Shown here: piece after piece, positions 8,906-22,799 of the stretch | Layout of the letters: each line of letters opens with the position of its first letter | Numbering within the stretch: the stretch's first letter is position 1 | From: Brevundimonas subvibrioides | GTDB taxonomy: Bacteria > Pseudomonadota > Alphaproteobacteria > Caulobacterales > Caulobacteraceae | Assembly (NCBI RefSeq): GCF_002280785.1 | Contig: NZ_NCEQ01000001.1 | Coordinates: 124,001 to 188,000, forward strand | Reading direction: 5' to 3' | Length of the DNA: 64,000 bases | The notes under the pieces: model-generated | Databases searched by the model: none | What the model was told of the DNA's origin: nothing | The model's input: the letters and a program-made list of their open reading frames with translations, nothing else | Position numbers and translations under genes: made by a program

Positions 8906-10341
8906 CTTCCCGCCTCACCCCCCTCCTGACCGCGTGTGCAGCCTCCGCCCTGTTGGCGGCCTGCGCGGTCGGGCCGAAGGCGCCCGACGCCCCTCTCCCC
9001 CCCCTCGCGTCGGGCGCCTTCGCAAGTTCGCCGCTCGGGTCCGCCAACGGCGCGACCTCGACGGCGGAGGCCCGCAGCGACTGGTGGCGGCTCTATGCGG
9101 ACCCGACGCTGGATGACCTGATCGAGCAGGCCTTCGCACGGAACAACGAGCTGGAAGCCGCCGTCGCCAATCTACGCGCCGTCCGGGCCAGCCTGTCGGA
9201 AGCCCGCTCGGGTCTGTTCCCGACGACCAACACCTCGGCGTCTGCGACCCGCAGCCGCGCCTCGGCCGCGACCACGGCCGGCCTCCCCGCTGGTCAGCAA
9301 GCGCCGGAGGTCGATGTCTACGCCGTTGGCCTCGACGCCTCCTACGAGATCGACCTGTTCGGTCGCGTCGCCTCGACCATCCGCGCCGCGAATGCCGACA
9401 CGGAGGCCCAGGCGGCCGCGCTCGACATCGTCCGCGTCAGCGTCGCCGCCGAGACCGCGCGCGCCTATGCCGACGCCTGCTCCGCCAACGCCCAGATCGC
9501 GGTCGCCGAACGCACCCTCGGCCTGCAGCAGAACACGGCCGACCTGACCCAGCGCCTGCTGGAAGGCGGCGCCGGCACGGGCCTCGACACCGCCCGCGCC
9601 CGGTCCCTGCTGGCCTCGACCCGCGCGCAGTTGCCGACTCTGCGCGCCCAGCGCGACGGCGCCCTCTATCGCCTCGCCACCCTGACCGGCGTCGCTCCGG
9701 CCGAAGCGTCCCAGGCCGCCCGGTCATGCCAACGTCCGCCGCAGCTTTCACAGCCGATCCCGACCGGCGACGGCGCGGCCCTGCTGGCCCGTCGTCCCGA
9801 CATCCGTCAGGCGGAGCGCGCCCTCGCCGGCGCCGCTGCACGGGTCAATGTCGCCACGGCCTCTCTGTTCCCGACCATCTCGCTCGGCGGATCGATCGGC
9901 TCGACCGCGCTGGAGGCCGGCGATCTCAGCGACGACACGTCGTATCGCTTCTCGTTCGGCCCGCTGATCAGCTGGAGCTTCCCCAACATCCTGGCCGGCC
10001 GCGCCCGGATCGAAGCCGCCGACGCCCGCACAGACGCAGCCCTGGCGACCTTCGACCAGACGGTGCTGCTGGCCCTGCAGGAGACCGAGACGGCCCTGAC
10101 CAACTACGCCAACGAACTGGACCGCCGCGCGGCCCTGACCGAGGCGCGGGACCAGGCCGCCAACGCCTCCCGTCTGGCCCGCCTGCGTTTCGACGCCGGG
10201 GCCGACAGCCTGTTCACCGTGCTTGACGCCCAGCGCACGGAAGCGGCCGCCGACGCGACCCTGGCCCAGTCGGACGCTTTGGTGACCACCTACCAGATTG
10301 CCCTGTTCAAGGCGCTGGCGGGCGGTTGGGACCAGGGCTGA
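8902..10341 (+). CDS. Efflux outer-membrane lipoprotein, NodT/OprM family
   Basis: Trimeric outer-membrane exit duct of the tripartite pump. 479 residues. The signal peptide ends in the lipobox LLAAC, and the mature N-terminus starts with the family feature CAVGPKAP. Two OEP repeats follow: one starting near WWRLYADPTLDDLIEQAF, the second near LLARRPDIRQAERALAGAAA. DLFGRVASTIRAANAD and RFDAGADSLFTVLDAQRT are typical NodT stretches. It overlaps the RND gene by four bases and closes the operon; an inverted-repeat element follows. Confidence 0.94.
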   Translation: MTSRLTPLLTACAASALLAACAVGPKAPDAPLPPLASGAFASSPLGSANGATSTAEARSDWWRLYADPTLDDLIEQAFARNNELEAAVANLRAVRASLSEARSGLFPTTNTSASATRSRASAATTAGLPAGQQAPEVDVYAVGLDASYEIDLFGRVASTIRAANADTEAQAAALDIVRVSVAAETARAYADACSANAQIAVAERTLGLQQNTADLTQRLLEGGAGTGLDTARARSLLASTRAQLPTLRAQRDGALYRLATLTGVAPAEASQAARSCQRPPQLSQPIPTGDGAALLARRPDIRQAERALAGAAARVNVATASLFPTISLGGSIGSTALEAGDLSDDTSYRFSFGPLISWSFPNILAGRARIEAADARTDAALATFDQTVLLALQETETALTNYANELDRRAALTEARDQAANASRLARLRFDAGADSLFTVLDAQRTEAAADATLAQSDALVTTYQIALFKALAGGWDQG

Positions 10342-10353
10342 CGGGACAGGAAT

Positions 10354-10494
10354 CTCCCTCCCCGTCAGGGGAGGGTGGTCGGAGCGCGGCGGAGACCGGG
10401 TGGGGGCGGCAAGGCGACACCCCGCAGGCCCGCATCTGCAACACCAGCGGCTCCCACCGCGTCGCCACGTGACGACGCTCCCCCGGGGGAGACG
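10354..10494. repeat. Paired inverted-repeat element, family A
   Basis: The left arm has a 25-base palindromic block (CTCCCTCCCCGTCAGGGGAG then GGTGG), a variable stretch and a block CCGGGTGGGGGCGG. About 40 bases later a diverged mirror-image arm follows (GGCTCCCACC, a small hairpin, then CTCCCCCGGGGGAG). The same blocks recur at 56712-56770 and 57103-57154. It lies after the efflux operon and could end its transcripts. The remaining bases up to gltD (10495-10611) show no clear gene; a TATATG near 10600 may be a -10 box. Confidence 0.7.
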
Positions 10495-10611
10495 GAGAAA
10501 TCCGCGATCCATTCGCAACTGCGCGCATATTTCATGCGCATGCTGGATGAATTGAAGCCGTGTCGGGGAAATCATTTGCGCTGACAGCCCTGTCTCGCCT
10601 TATATGTTGCC

Positions 10612-12042
10612 ATGCAACAGAAAGGCCCATCCGGACCGCAAGGGTTCGTCGTCCAACCGCGCCGCCTGCCCAAGGCGGAGGCGTCCGTGCGCGTGCAGGA
10701 TTTCGGCGAGATCATCGTCAAACCGACCACCGAGACCGTCGAGATCCAGGCCGGCCGCTGCACCGACTGCGGCGTGCCCTTCTGCCAGACGGCCTGCCCA
10801 CTGCAGAACAACATCCCCGACTGGCTGGGCCTGTCCGCCGAGGACGAGATGCGCGAAGCCTGGCGTATCGCCTCCGCCACCTCGACCATGCCCGAGATCT
10901 GCGGCCGCATCTGTCCGCAGGACCGGTTATGCGAGGGCTCCTGCACCCTGAACCAGTCCGGCTGGGAAGCCGTGACCATCGGCTCGGTCGAGGCCTTCAT
11001 CGGCGACACCGCCTTCGACAACGGCTGGGTGGAGCCGATCCGCCCGCTGCACGAACGAGCCCAGTCTGTCGCCATCGTCGGCGCCGGCCCCGCCGGCATG
11101 GCCGCCGCCGACCGGCTGCGCGAACAGGGCTATCGGGTCACCGTCTACGACCGCCACGACCGCCCCGGCGGCCTGCTGACCTACGGCATCCCCGGCTTCA
11201 AGCTGGAGAAGCGCGTCGTCCAGCGCCGCATTGATCGTCTGATCGACGGCGGCGTGACCTTCGTCACCCACTGCGATGTCGGGACCGACATTACCCTTGC
11301 CGAGTTGCGCGAGCGCCACGACGCCGTCCTGCTGGCCATGGGCGTCTATCAGGCCCGCGCGCTGCAGGTGCCCGGCGCGGGTCCGGGCGACACCCTCCCG
11401 GCGCTCGAGTTCCTGATCCACCAGAACCGCCGCGACCTGGGCGAGGCCGACGACGACACCGGCCATCACGCCCGGGGTCGCAACGTCGTCGTGATCGGCG
11501 GCGGCGATACGGCCATGGACTGCGTCCGCACCGCAATCCGCCAGGGGGCCGAGAGCGTCACCTGTCTGTACCGTCGCGACCGGGAGAACATGCCCGGCTC
11601 GGCCCGCGAGGTTCTCAACGCCGAGGAAGAGGGCATCCGCTTCGAGTGGCTGGGCGCGCCCAAGGCCCTGATGTCGCGTGACGGCTCGGTGTCCGCCGTC
11701 CGCGCCGCGCGCATGGCCCTGTCGGAACCCGAGTTCGGCAAGCGCCGCGAGATCGTGCCGGTCCCGGGCGGCGATTTCGACCTGAAGGCCGACCTCGTCA
11801 TCGAGGCGCTGGGCTTCGAGCCGGAAGCGTTCGCCGCCCACCACGACGAGCTCGGCCTGACGGAGTGGAACACCGTGGCCACCGCCCGGTCCGGCTTCGC
11901 CACCAGCCTGCCCGGCGTCTATGCTGCAGGGGACGCCGTCCGTGGCGCCTCGCTCGTCGTCTGGGCCGTTCGCGACGGTCAGGACGCTGCCGCCGAGATC
12001 GACCGTTACCTCAAGGCTCAAGCCGACTCGGTGGCGGCATGA
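10612..12042 (+). CDS. gltD: Glutamate synthase (NADPH) small subunit
   Basis: Supplies electrons from NADPH via FAD and [4Fe-4S] clusters to the large subunit, which makes glutamate from glutamine and 2-oxoglutarate. 476 residues. N-terminal cluster cysteines are visible in CTDCGVPFCQTACP (about residues 44-57) and CGRICPQDRLCEGSC. The FAD fold is VAIVGAGPAGMAAADRLREQ, followed by GGLLTYGIPGFKLEK. A second Rossmann motif, VVVIGGGDTAMDCVRTAIR, binds NADPH, and the FAD-closing motif YAAGDAVRGASLVVWAV is near the end. Here gltD precedes gltB, separated by about 150 bases holding a long inverted repeat. Confidence 0.96.
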   Translation: MQQKGPSGPQGFVVQPRRLPKAEASVRVQDFGEIIVKPTTETVEIQAGRCTDCGVPFCQTACPLQNNIPDWLGLSAEDEMREAWRIASATSTMPEICGRICPQDRLCEGSCTLNQSGWEAVTIGSVEAFIGDTAFDNGWVEPIRPLHERAQSVAIVGAGPAGMAAADRLREQGYRVTVYDRHDRPGGLLTYGIPGFKLEKRVVQRRIDRLIDGGVTFVTHCDVGTDITLAELRERHDAVLLAMGVYQARALQVPGAGPGDTLPALEFLIHQNRRDLGEADDDTGHHARGRNVVVIGGGDTAMDCVRTAIRQGAESVTCLYRRDRENMPGSAREVLNAEEEGIRFEWLGAPKALMSRDGSVSAVRAARMALSEPEFGKRREIVPVPGGDFDLKADLVIEALGFEPEAFAAHHDELGLTEWNTVATARSGFATSLPGVYAAGDAVRGASLVVWAVRDGQDAAAEIDRYLKAQADSVAA

Positions 12043-12059
12043 CACGTCAAACTCCGTGC

Positions 12060-12178
12060 ATCCCCGCGAAGGCGGGGACCCAGTCCTTTGGGCGGGCTCG
12101 TATTTTCGCGTGCCCGCTGACCCCAATTCCAACCGCCCGTGCCTCACAAAAGCACTGGGTCCCCGCCTTCGCGGGGAT
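12060..12178. repeat. Inverted-repeat element with perfect 25-base arms, inside the glt operon
   Basis: The arms ATCCCCGCGAAGGCGGGGAC plus CCAGT (12060-12084) and their exact reverse complement (12154-12178) flank about 70 bases. Each arm also holds a small hairpin of its own. The element fills nearly all of the gltD-gltB gap and would form a strong stem in the operon mRNA. The gltB reading frame is open backwards through it, but the true gltB start lies after it. Related but different arms occur at 25672-25703 and 62619-62734. Confidence 0.85.
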
Positions 12179-12193
12179 GAGCGGAGAGTACGC

Positions 12194-16701
<4,508 letters not shown>

Positions 16702-16705
<4 letters not shown>

Positions 16706-17955
16706 CGCTCGCCGCGCCCGCCCTCCTCGCCCACCAGGCGCCGCTCGTCATCGACGGCGCGGCGACCGCCTGGATCCTCGTCTCGACGGCCTTCGTGCTG
16801 ATGATGACCCTGCCCGGGCTGGCGCTGTTCTATGGCGGCATGGTGCGCAGGAAGAACATCATCGCCACCATCGCCGCCTCCACGGCGTCGCTGATGGTGG
16901 TGACCATCCTGTGGTTCATCGCCGGCTACAGCCTGTCGTTCGGCACGTCAGGCCCGGCGACCAACGGCTTCATCGGAGGGCTTCAGGCGGTCTTCCTCGA
17001 CGGGGTGCGGATCAACACGGCGCACAGTCTGGCGCCTGCCCTGCCCGAATACCTCTGGATCGCCTACCAGTTGACCTTCGCCATCATCACCCCGGCCCTG
17101 ATCGCCGGGGCCTTCGCCGAGCGGATGAAGTTCTCGGCGTCCCTGCTGTTCTTCGGCCTGTGGCATCTGATCGTCTATGCGCCGATCTGCCATCAGGTCT
17201 GGGGCGGGGGCTACCTCGGCTCGTGGGGCGTGCTCGACTTCGCAGGCGGCGCCGTGGTGCACGTCAATGCTGGCGTCGCCGGCCTCGTCTGCGCCCTTGT
17301 CCTCGGTCCGCGCTACGGGTTCGGACGGGACAATATGGCGCCCGCCAATCTCGCCTACACCGCCATCGGCACGGGCCTGCTGTTCGTGGGCTGGCTGGGC
17401 TTCAACGCAGGGTCCGCCTGGGCCGCCGACGGCATCGCCGCCGTCGCCGCCCTCAACACCCTCATCGCCCCCGCCGCCGCCGCCCTCGGCTGGATGGTGA
17501 TCGAGTGGATCGAGAAGAAGCGCCCTACACTTCTGGGACTTCTCTCCGGCATCGTCGGCGGCCTCGTCGCCATCACGCCGGCGGCCGGTTTCGTGGATCC
17601 CAAGGGCGCCTTCCTGATCGGTCTGATCGGCGGCCCGGCCTGCTACGCCGGCGCGGTCTGGCTGAAGCACGCCCTCAAGTACGACGACAGCCTCGACGCC
17701 TTCGGCATCCACGGGGTCGGCGGCATCGTCGGCGCCATCCTGACCGGCGTCTTCGCCACCACCGCCATCAATGGCGCAGCCGAGGGCGCGGACGTGGTGA
17801 AACAGATCGTGGGCCTCGCGGCCGTCATCGCCTGGAGCGCGGTCGGCACCTTCGCGGTTCTGATGGTGTGCAAATTCACCACCGGCCTGCGCCCGACCAA
17901 GGACGGCGAGGTCGAGGGGCTGGACTACTCCGAACACGGCGAGAGCATTCACTGA
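16702..17955 (+). CDS. amtB: Ammonium transporter, Amt family
   Basis: Inner-membrane channel for ammonium uptake; 417 residues with about 11 transmembrane helices. The family signature DFAGGAVVHVNAGVAGLV is present, as are GLALFYGGMVRRKNI near the N-terminus and FGIHGVGGIVGAILTGVFAT with the pore histidine near the C-terminus. The GTG start overlaps the gltB stop (GTGA), so ammonium uptake is translationally coupled to glutamate synthase. No glnK/glnB PII gene accompanies it, although amt genes commonly sit beside one. Confidence 0.94.
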
Positions 17956-17958
17956 GCG

Positions 17959-18120
17959 TCCCTCTCCCGGTGGGAGAGGGCTTGAGCGTCCGGGAGCAAC
18001 GCGATCGGCTACGCGAAAGGGTGAGGGTCGGGTCTGGCCGGTGAGGCACGGCCCTCACCCTTTCGGCTTCGCGCATCGCTACGCTCTGCGAGCCTCAAGC
18101 CCTCTCCCGCCGGGAGAGGG
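17959..18120. repeat. Nested inverted-repeat element between convergent genes
   Basis: The outer arms, TCCCTCTCCCGGTGGGAGAG plus GGCTTGA and the mirror image TCAAGCCCTCTCCCGCCGGG plus AGAGGG, are each palindromic. Inner arms CGAAAGGGTGAGGG (from about 18015) and CCCTCACCCTTTCG (18051-18064) are nested inside, with variable sequence between. It fills the gap between amt and the convergent M1/ABC gene and probably ends transcription from both sides. The layout is the same as that of the elements at 45484, 48206 and 60655. Confidence 0.8.
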
Positions 18121-18129
18121 AACCGCGCC

Positions 18130-21100
18130 CTAATCCACCTTCCGCACGTTGTCGTCGGAGTTCCGGTCGATCCACTTGTTGTACGGATCCGCCCCCGCAA
18201 ACGTCGGCTTCGTCGCCGTCGTGAACCGGAACGTCTGGACCCCCGACCGCAGCGGCCGCCGCTCGAACAGCAGCACGTTGCTGGCGTCGAACTCGCCCTT
18301 GCCCGGTTCGGCCGAGAACAGGCCGATGTCGAAGGTCTCGTTCAGCGGCGATTCCGTCTCCACGCCCTTGCCGTCGGCGTAAAGCTTGCGCGCCTCGACC
18401 GTGACCGTCACGTCCCAGCGTCCATCACGGCGTTGGGTCGCCGTCGCCGCCGTAGTCTTCACATCGTACAGGGTGATCTTCTCGAACAGGTCGGTGATCA
18501 GGGCCTGTTTGTCGGCCGGCGCATTGGCCCGGAACAGGGCGATCAGGTCCGTCGAGCGCGGATAGGGCGCCGGCTTGAAGGCGTGGGCGGCCAGGAACTG
18601 CGACAGCGCCCGGTTCACGTTCGCCTCGCCGATCTGGTCGGCCAGCAGATACATGACCACCGCGCCCTTGCGGTAGTGGATGTACTGCTGGTTCTCCATC
18701 CGGTTCAGCGGCAGTTCCTCGATCAGCTCGGTCCCGCGCGACCGCAGGTAGCGGTCCAGCTCGAACTTCAGGAAGCGGCGGATCTTGTCGGGTCCGTACA
18801 TCTCCCGCATCACCATCAGGGCCGAATACTGGGCCAGGGTTTCGGACATCAGGGTCGCGCCCTGCATGTTCGCCCCGACCACCTGGTGCGCCCACCACTG
18901 GTGCGCGAACTCGTGCGCCCCGATGTAGGTGACGTAGTCGATCTTGGTCTCGTCCCTCAGGTCGGCGATGAAGCCGAGATTTTCGGACCAGGCGAAGGTG
19001 TTCGGCATCGACTGGGCGAACGACCCGTAGGGAAACTCGCTGATGCGCGCCTGACGGAACTGGTAGGGCGAGAAATTGGCCTGGAAATAGTCCAGCGCGT
19101 TTTCCAGCGCCGTCATCATCCGGGGCACGTTCCGGCCGTGCTGCGCGTCATGGAAGACGACCATCTCCACGCCGTTGTGCATCTGGCGCGCGATCTCGTA
19201 GCGGGCCGACTGGACCGACAGGAAATAGAGCACCGGGCTCTCGGTCACGAACCGCATGGTGCGGCGACCATTGGCCGTCGTGTCGCTGCGCACCTGGCCG
19301 GGAGCCAGCGGCGTCTGGTCGGCGTCGGTGGTGACGGTGACGTCGGCCGTGACCCAGTCGGCGCCGATATAGTTGCGGCCCGTCGCCGTCAGGTCCTCGA
19401 GCTTGGCGGGACGCAGCTCTGGCGGAAGACCGTTCTTGCGGCGCTTCGAGCGGTCCTGAAGCAGGCCGATGGAGCGATCCATGCCGATCATCGGCGCGAA
19501 CTCCATGTTGTTCACGAAGGTCCCGTTGTCGACGATCCGGGTCGTATTGCCGCTGTTCTTGAAGCCGCGCTGTTCCAGCACCGTGTCGAACGACACCGTC
19601 CGTCGCTCGCCCGGCGCCATCGGCGTGTCGAAGCGATAGATGCGATAGTCGAACTCGGGCCAGTCGCGCACCATCCGCGCGCCCTGGACGCTCAGGGTCT
19701 TCATCTCCAGTTCGTCGTTCCAGCGCATGTGCATTTCCGACAGCGGCGCCCCGGTGCGGTTCTCGACGACATAGGTTCCGGTCGTCTCCAGACGGGGCGT
19801 GCGCGGGTGCAGGTCGAGGTTCAGTTTCACGTCCACCAGCGTGGGCTGGGGCGTGGTCTCGAAACGCAGCAGGGTCTTCTCGTACTCGGCCTGCAGCTTC
19901 TCCTGCTGGCCCTGGCTGCGATACTCGTTCCAGACATTGGTGTTGACGTAGATGAAGACGCCCAGGCCGATGAAGGCGACCAGGGCCAGGCCCCCGACGA
20001 CGCCCGCAGGCCCCATCAGCCGGTGCGGAAGACGCTTCAGCCGCGGCATGAACCGGGTCTCGGTCCCCCGCCGCCACAGGGCGTATCCGAGGGTCAGCAG
20101 GATGATGGCGGCCATCGTCCAGTAGGTGTCCATCCAGGCGGCGAAGCCGGCGTAGTCGCCCCGGCCGTTCATGTCGGACAGAGGCTGACCGACGCCCGAA
20201 CCGTAGCGGTACAGCACATGGTCGAAGCCCATGTTGGACGCCACGATGGTGGAGATCATATAGACCACCATGATCGCCCAGCCGACGAACTTGTTGGGCG
20301 ACAGCGACTGCACGAAGATGGCGAGCACCGCCAGCAGGGCGAAGTTGATCGTCTGCGGCACGACGTACCACATCAGGTATTTGTCGAACTCGTAGTCGGT
20401 GTAGCCCTTGAAGGTCTGAACGGCGACGCCGGCCACGACGCCCGCGATGGAGATGGACGCCAGCACCAGGATCAGCGCCAGGGTCTTGGGCAGCAGGAAG
20501 GTCCAGTCAGGCGTCGACGAGGCGTCGATGATCTCGTGCACCTTGCGCTCGCGGTCGCGCCAGACCAGCTCGCCCGAATAGTAGATGGCCACGATCATCG
20601 CGATCAGGCCGAACGGCAGGCCGTCGATGACGACGCGCGTCACCAGCAGGACGGGCGCGCCGTAGATCTCGCCGAGGAACAACAGGGTCGTGACCGCGAA
20701 GGCGAAGCCCAGCAGGATCAGGACGAAATAGGCCGGGCTCTTGAACACCAGGCTCATTTCGAACGCCGTGCGCGAGGCCAGCCGCGTCCAGCCGGCGGCG
20801 AAGCCCTCGGTCGGCGTGGGCAGCGGGCGGTTCGGCGTCAAGGCGGGCGCGGCGGCCTCGGCCATCTTGCGCAGCTTGTCGATCTTGCCTTCCCTGGCCC
20901 CGCGAATGGCCGGGCGATACAGGGCGTAGGCGACCGCGAGAATTCCCGCGCTGATGCCCAGCCACAGCAGTCGGTTCCACAGGAAGATCCCCTCCAGCGG
21001 GATGTTCAGCGTGTTCCGCTCGGCGGCCGTCCAGTATTTGGTCGCCAGGCCGAAGGCTGCGGCGCCGAAGGGCTCGCCCCATGCCATCGCCGTCTCAAGC

Positions 21101-21702
21101 TCGGGCTTGTTTCCCAGAACCCCCGACGCCGCCAGATAGAGGATGAAGACCGCCACCACGCCGACATAGGTCGCCATCATCGACCGGGTCACGGTCGCCA
21201 GGGCGAAGAACAAGGCCGAGGTCAGGAACACGCCCGGAAGGCCCAGCACGAGGTAGTTGTAGAGGTAGTCCCACGGCCGGAAGGCGCCGATCGTCTCCTT
21301 GTCGACCCAGGGTGCGATCGTGCCCGCGATGAGGCCCAGCGAGATGACCGCGAAGCACAAGGCCGTCGCCAGGAAGGCGCCCGTGAACCGGCCATAGAGG
21401 TAGTCGAACTTCGTGATCCGGGTGGACTGAACCATGGGCCCGAAGCCCGTCTGGACGTCCCGCACCACGACGTTGGCGACGATCGCCGTCGTCGCCAGCA
21501 TGAAGAACATCGACATGACGGCGTTGATGCTGGCCAGGGCGTAGGGCGCGTTCTTGTGGACGTTGCCGCCCGCGCCGATGGAGATGTTGTCCGAGGCGGC
21601 GACCAGGCCGAAGCCCATCAGGCCGAAGATGATGGCGATGACCCAGAAGGCCGGCTGGCGCAGCTGGTAGCGGAATTCGAAGGCGGCGATTTTCCCGAAC
21701 AT
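18130..21702 (-). CDS. ABC transporter permease fused to M1-family metallopeptidase
   Basis: 1190 residues. The N-terminal half is an ABC-2-type permease with two sets of transmembrane helices (roughly residues 15-240 and 340-600): FEFRYQLRQPAFWVIAIIFG at the start and later MSLVFKSPAYFVLILLGFAF. A final helix (VALVAFIGLGVFIYVNTNVW-like) leads to a C-terminal gluzincin domain with HEFAHQWWAHQ near residue 930 and the downstream Glu in MSETLAQYS, the zinc site of M1 aminopeptidases. The GAMEN exopeptidase motif is not obvious. This fusion architecture is known in several bacteria, but its substrate is not established. The start follows the ATPase gene by 4 bases. ATG 21702 was chosen because it starts the conserved MFGKIAAFEF. 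Confidence 0.9.
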   Translation of the reverse strand: MFGKIAAFEFRYQLRQPAFWVIAIIFGLMGFGLVAASDNISIGAGGNVHKNAPYALASINAVMSMFFMLATTAIVANVVVRDVQTGFGPMVQSTRITKFDYLYGRFTGAFLATALCFAVISLGLIAGTIAPWVDKETIGAFRPWDYLYNYLVLGLPGVFLTSALFFALATVTRSMMATYVGVVAVFILYLAASGVLGNKPELETAMAWGEPFGAAAFGLATKYWTAAERNTLNIPLEGIFLWNRLLWLGISAGILAVAYALYRPAIRGAREGKIDKLRKMAEAAAPALTPNRPLPTPTEGFAAGWTRLASRTAFEMSLVFKSPAYFVLILLGFAFAVTTLLFLGEIYGAPVLLVTRVVIDGLPFGLIAMIVAIYYSGELVWRDRERKVHEIIDASSTPDWTFLLPKTLALILVLASISIAGVVAGVAVQTFKGYTDYEFDKYLMWYVVPQTINFALLAVLAIFVQSLSPNKFVGWAIMVVYMISTIVASNMGFDHVLYRYGSGVGQPLSDMNGRGDYAGFAAWMDTYWTMAAIILLTLGYALWRRGTETRFMPRLKRLPHRLMGPAGVVGGLALVAFIGLGVFIYVNTNVWNEYRSQGQQEKLQAEYEKTLLRFETTPQPTLVDVKLNLDLHPRTPRLETTGTYVVENRTGAPLSEMHMRWNDELEMKTLSVQGARMVRDWPEFDYRIYRFDTPMAPGERRTVSFDTVLEQRGFKNSGNTTRIVDNGTFVNNMEFAPMIGMDRSIGLLQDRSKRRKNGLPPELRPAKLEDLTATGRNYIGADWVTADVTVTTDADQTPLAPGQVRSDTTANGRRTMRFVTESPVLYFLSVQSARYEIARQMHNGVEMVVFHDAQHGRNVPRMMTALENALDYFQANFSPYQFRQARISEFPYGSFAQSMPNTFAWSENLGFIADLRDETKIDYVTYIGAHEFAHQWWAHQVVGANMQGATLMSETLAQYSALMVMREMYGPDKIRRFLKFELDRYLRSRGTELIEELPLNRMENQQYIHYRKGAVVMYLLADQIGEANVNRALSQFLAAHAFKPAPYPRSTDLIALFRANAPADKQALITDLFEKITLYDVKTTAATATQRRDGRWDVTVTVEARKLYADGKGVETESPLNETFDIGLFSAEPGKGEFDASNVLLFERRPLRSGVQTFRFTTATKPTFAGADPYNKWIDRNSDDNVRKVD

Positions 21703-21706
21703 GGTC

Positions 21707-22588
21707 TTACGCCGCGACCTTGCGCGAGGCGGACAGGGTCGAGAAATAGACATCCTCCAGCCCGCCCGGCGCCGGCTCGAAGCCTTCGCCCGGACCACTG
21801 TCCGCCAGGACGTGGATCACGGTCTTGCCGGCGAACAGACGCGTCGAGATGACCTCGTGTCTGGCGCGGTTTTCCTCCAGCGCCTCCTTGTCGATGGTCT
21901 TCTTCCAGACCCGGCCGTTCAGCTGTTCCATCAGGTGGGCGGGCGCGCCTTCCAGCTGGATCTTGCCGCCCGCCAGCACCGCCATGCGCGGGCACAGGTC
22001 GGCCACGTCCTCGACGATGTGGGTCGACAGGATGATGACCACATTGTCCGCAATCTCGGCCAGCAGGTTCAGGAAGCGGTTGCGCTCCTCCGGGTCCAGA
22101 CCCGCCGTCGGCTCGTCGACGATGATCAGTTTCGGATTGCCGATCAGGGCCTGGGCGATGCCGAAGCGCTGGCGCATGCCGCCGGAGAAGCCGGCCAAGG
22201 CCTTCTTGCGCACCGACCACAGATTGGTCTGTTGCAGCAGGGTCTCGACCGTTTCCTTGCGGTCCTTGCCCGAGGCGATGCCCTTCAGCACGGCCATGTG
22301 ATCCAGCATGTCGTAGGCCGAAACGCGCGGATAGACGCCGAAGTCCTGGGGCAGGTAGCCGAGGGTCCGCCGCAGCTTTTCCGGGTCCTTGATCACGTCG
22401 ATGCCGTCGAAGTCGATCGAGCCGGATGTCGGGGTCTGCAGGGTCGCGATCGACCGCATCAGCGTCGACTTGCCCGCGCCGTTGGGACCGAGCAGGCCGA
22501 ACATCCCGTTCGGCACGCTCAGGGACACATCATCCAGCGCCCGCGTCCCGTTGCCGTAAACGTGGACGAGATTCTTGATCGTAAGCAT
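21707..22588 (-). CDS. ABC transporter ATP-binding protein
   Basis: Energises the adjacent permease/peptidase. 293 residues from ATG 22588, with AGGGGG six bases upstream (an upstream TTG is possible). The motifs appear in order: Walker A GPNGAGKSTLMRS, Q-loop LGYLPQDFGVYP, signature FSGGMRQRFGIAQAL, Walker B KLIIVDEPTAGLDPEER, and the switch histidine in VIILSTHIVEDVADLC. It resembles ATPases of ABC-2 export systems. With the downstream gene it makes a two-gene operon. Confidence 0.93.
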   Translation of the reverse strand: MLTIKNLVHVYGNGTRALDDVSLSVPNGMFGLLGPNGAGKSTLMRSIATLQTPTSGSIDFDGIDVIKDPEKLRRTLGYLPQDFGVYPRVSAYDMLDHMAVLKGIASGKDRKETVETLLQQTNLWSVRKKALAGFSGGMRQRFGIAQALIGNPKLIIVDEPTAGLDPEERNRFLNLLAEIADNVVIILSTHIVEDVADLCPRMAVLAGGKIQLEGAPAHLMEQLNGRVWKKTIDKEALEENRARHEVISTRLFAGKTVIHVLADSGPGEGFEPAPGGLEDVYFSTLSASRKVAA

Positions 22589-22768
22589 GAGCAGCCCCCT
22601 GACAGTCAAGCGACCTTGTCACGCCAAACGGAGGCCCGGCAAGTTACGATTGAGTCACGGTTTGCCGGAAATGCAGGGCCGGGCGCCGATCGACGAGTTC
22701 GCGGTGATTTCGACCATGCCAAGGCCGCCGTTTCGCGGCGATTTCGGTCAGGATGACCATGCAGATTT

Positions 22769-22785
22769 CTGCCGAATTCCGGCAG
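22769..22785. promoter_or_regulatory. Small palindrome upstream of the ABC operon
   Basis: CTGCCG-AATTC-CGGCAG is a 17-base perfect inverted repeat in the 210-base gap between the Inh-like lipoprotein and the ABC ATPase gene, both on the minus strand. It could be an operator for the ABC/peptidase operon or a short terminator stem of the upstream gene; no U-tract follows. Nothing else in the gap is recognisable. Confidence 0.25.
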
Positions 22786-22799
22786 ACTCCGCATTCGGC

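Noticed and set aside
7207..10341. 1044-residue plus-strand frame across the RND and outer-membrane genes
   Set aside because: Its first ~565 codons are out of frame with the RND gene; only the part from 8902 is real (the NodT-type protein).
10560..10611. Sigma54 or NtrC-type site upstream of gltD
   Set aside because: Looked for GG-N10-GC with a TTGCA box and for TGCACC-N5-GGTGCA; no acceptable match found.
11921..12193. N-terminal extension of gltB reading back through the inverted repeat into gltD
   Set aside because: GltB needs a short propeptide before its catalytic Cys; ATG 12194 with GGAGAG gives this, and the extension is repeat-derived.
18433..21852. 1139-residue plus-strand frame opposite the ABC/M1 fusion gene
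   Set aside because: Antisense shadow; the minus-strand frame carries clear HEFAH and permease features.
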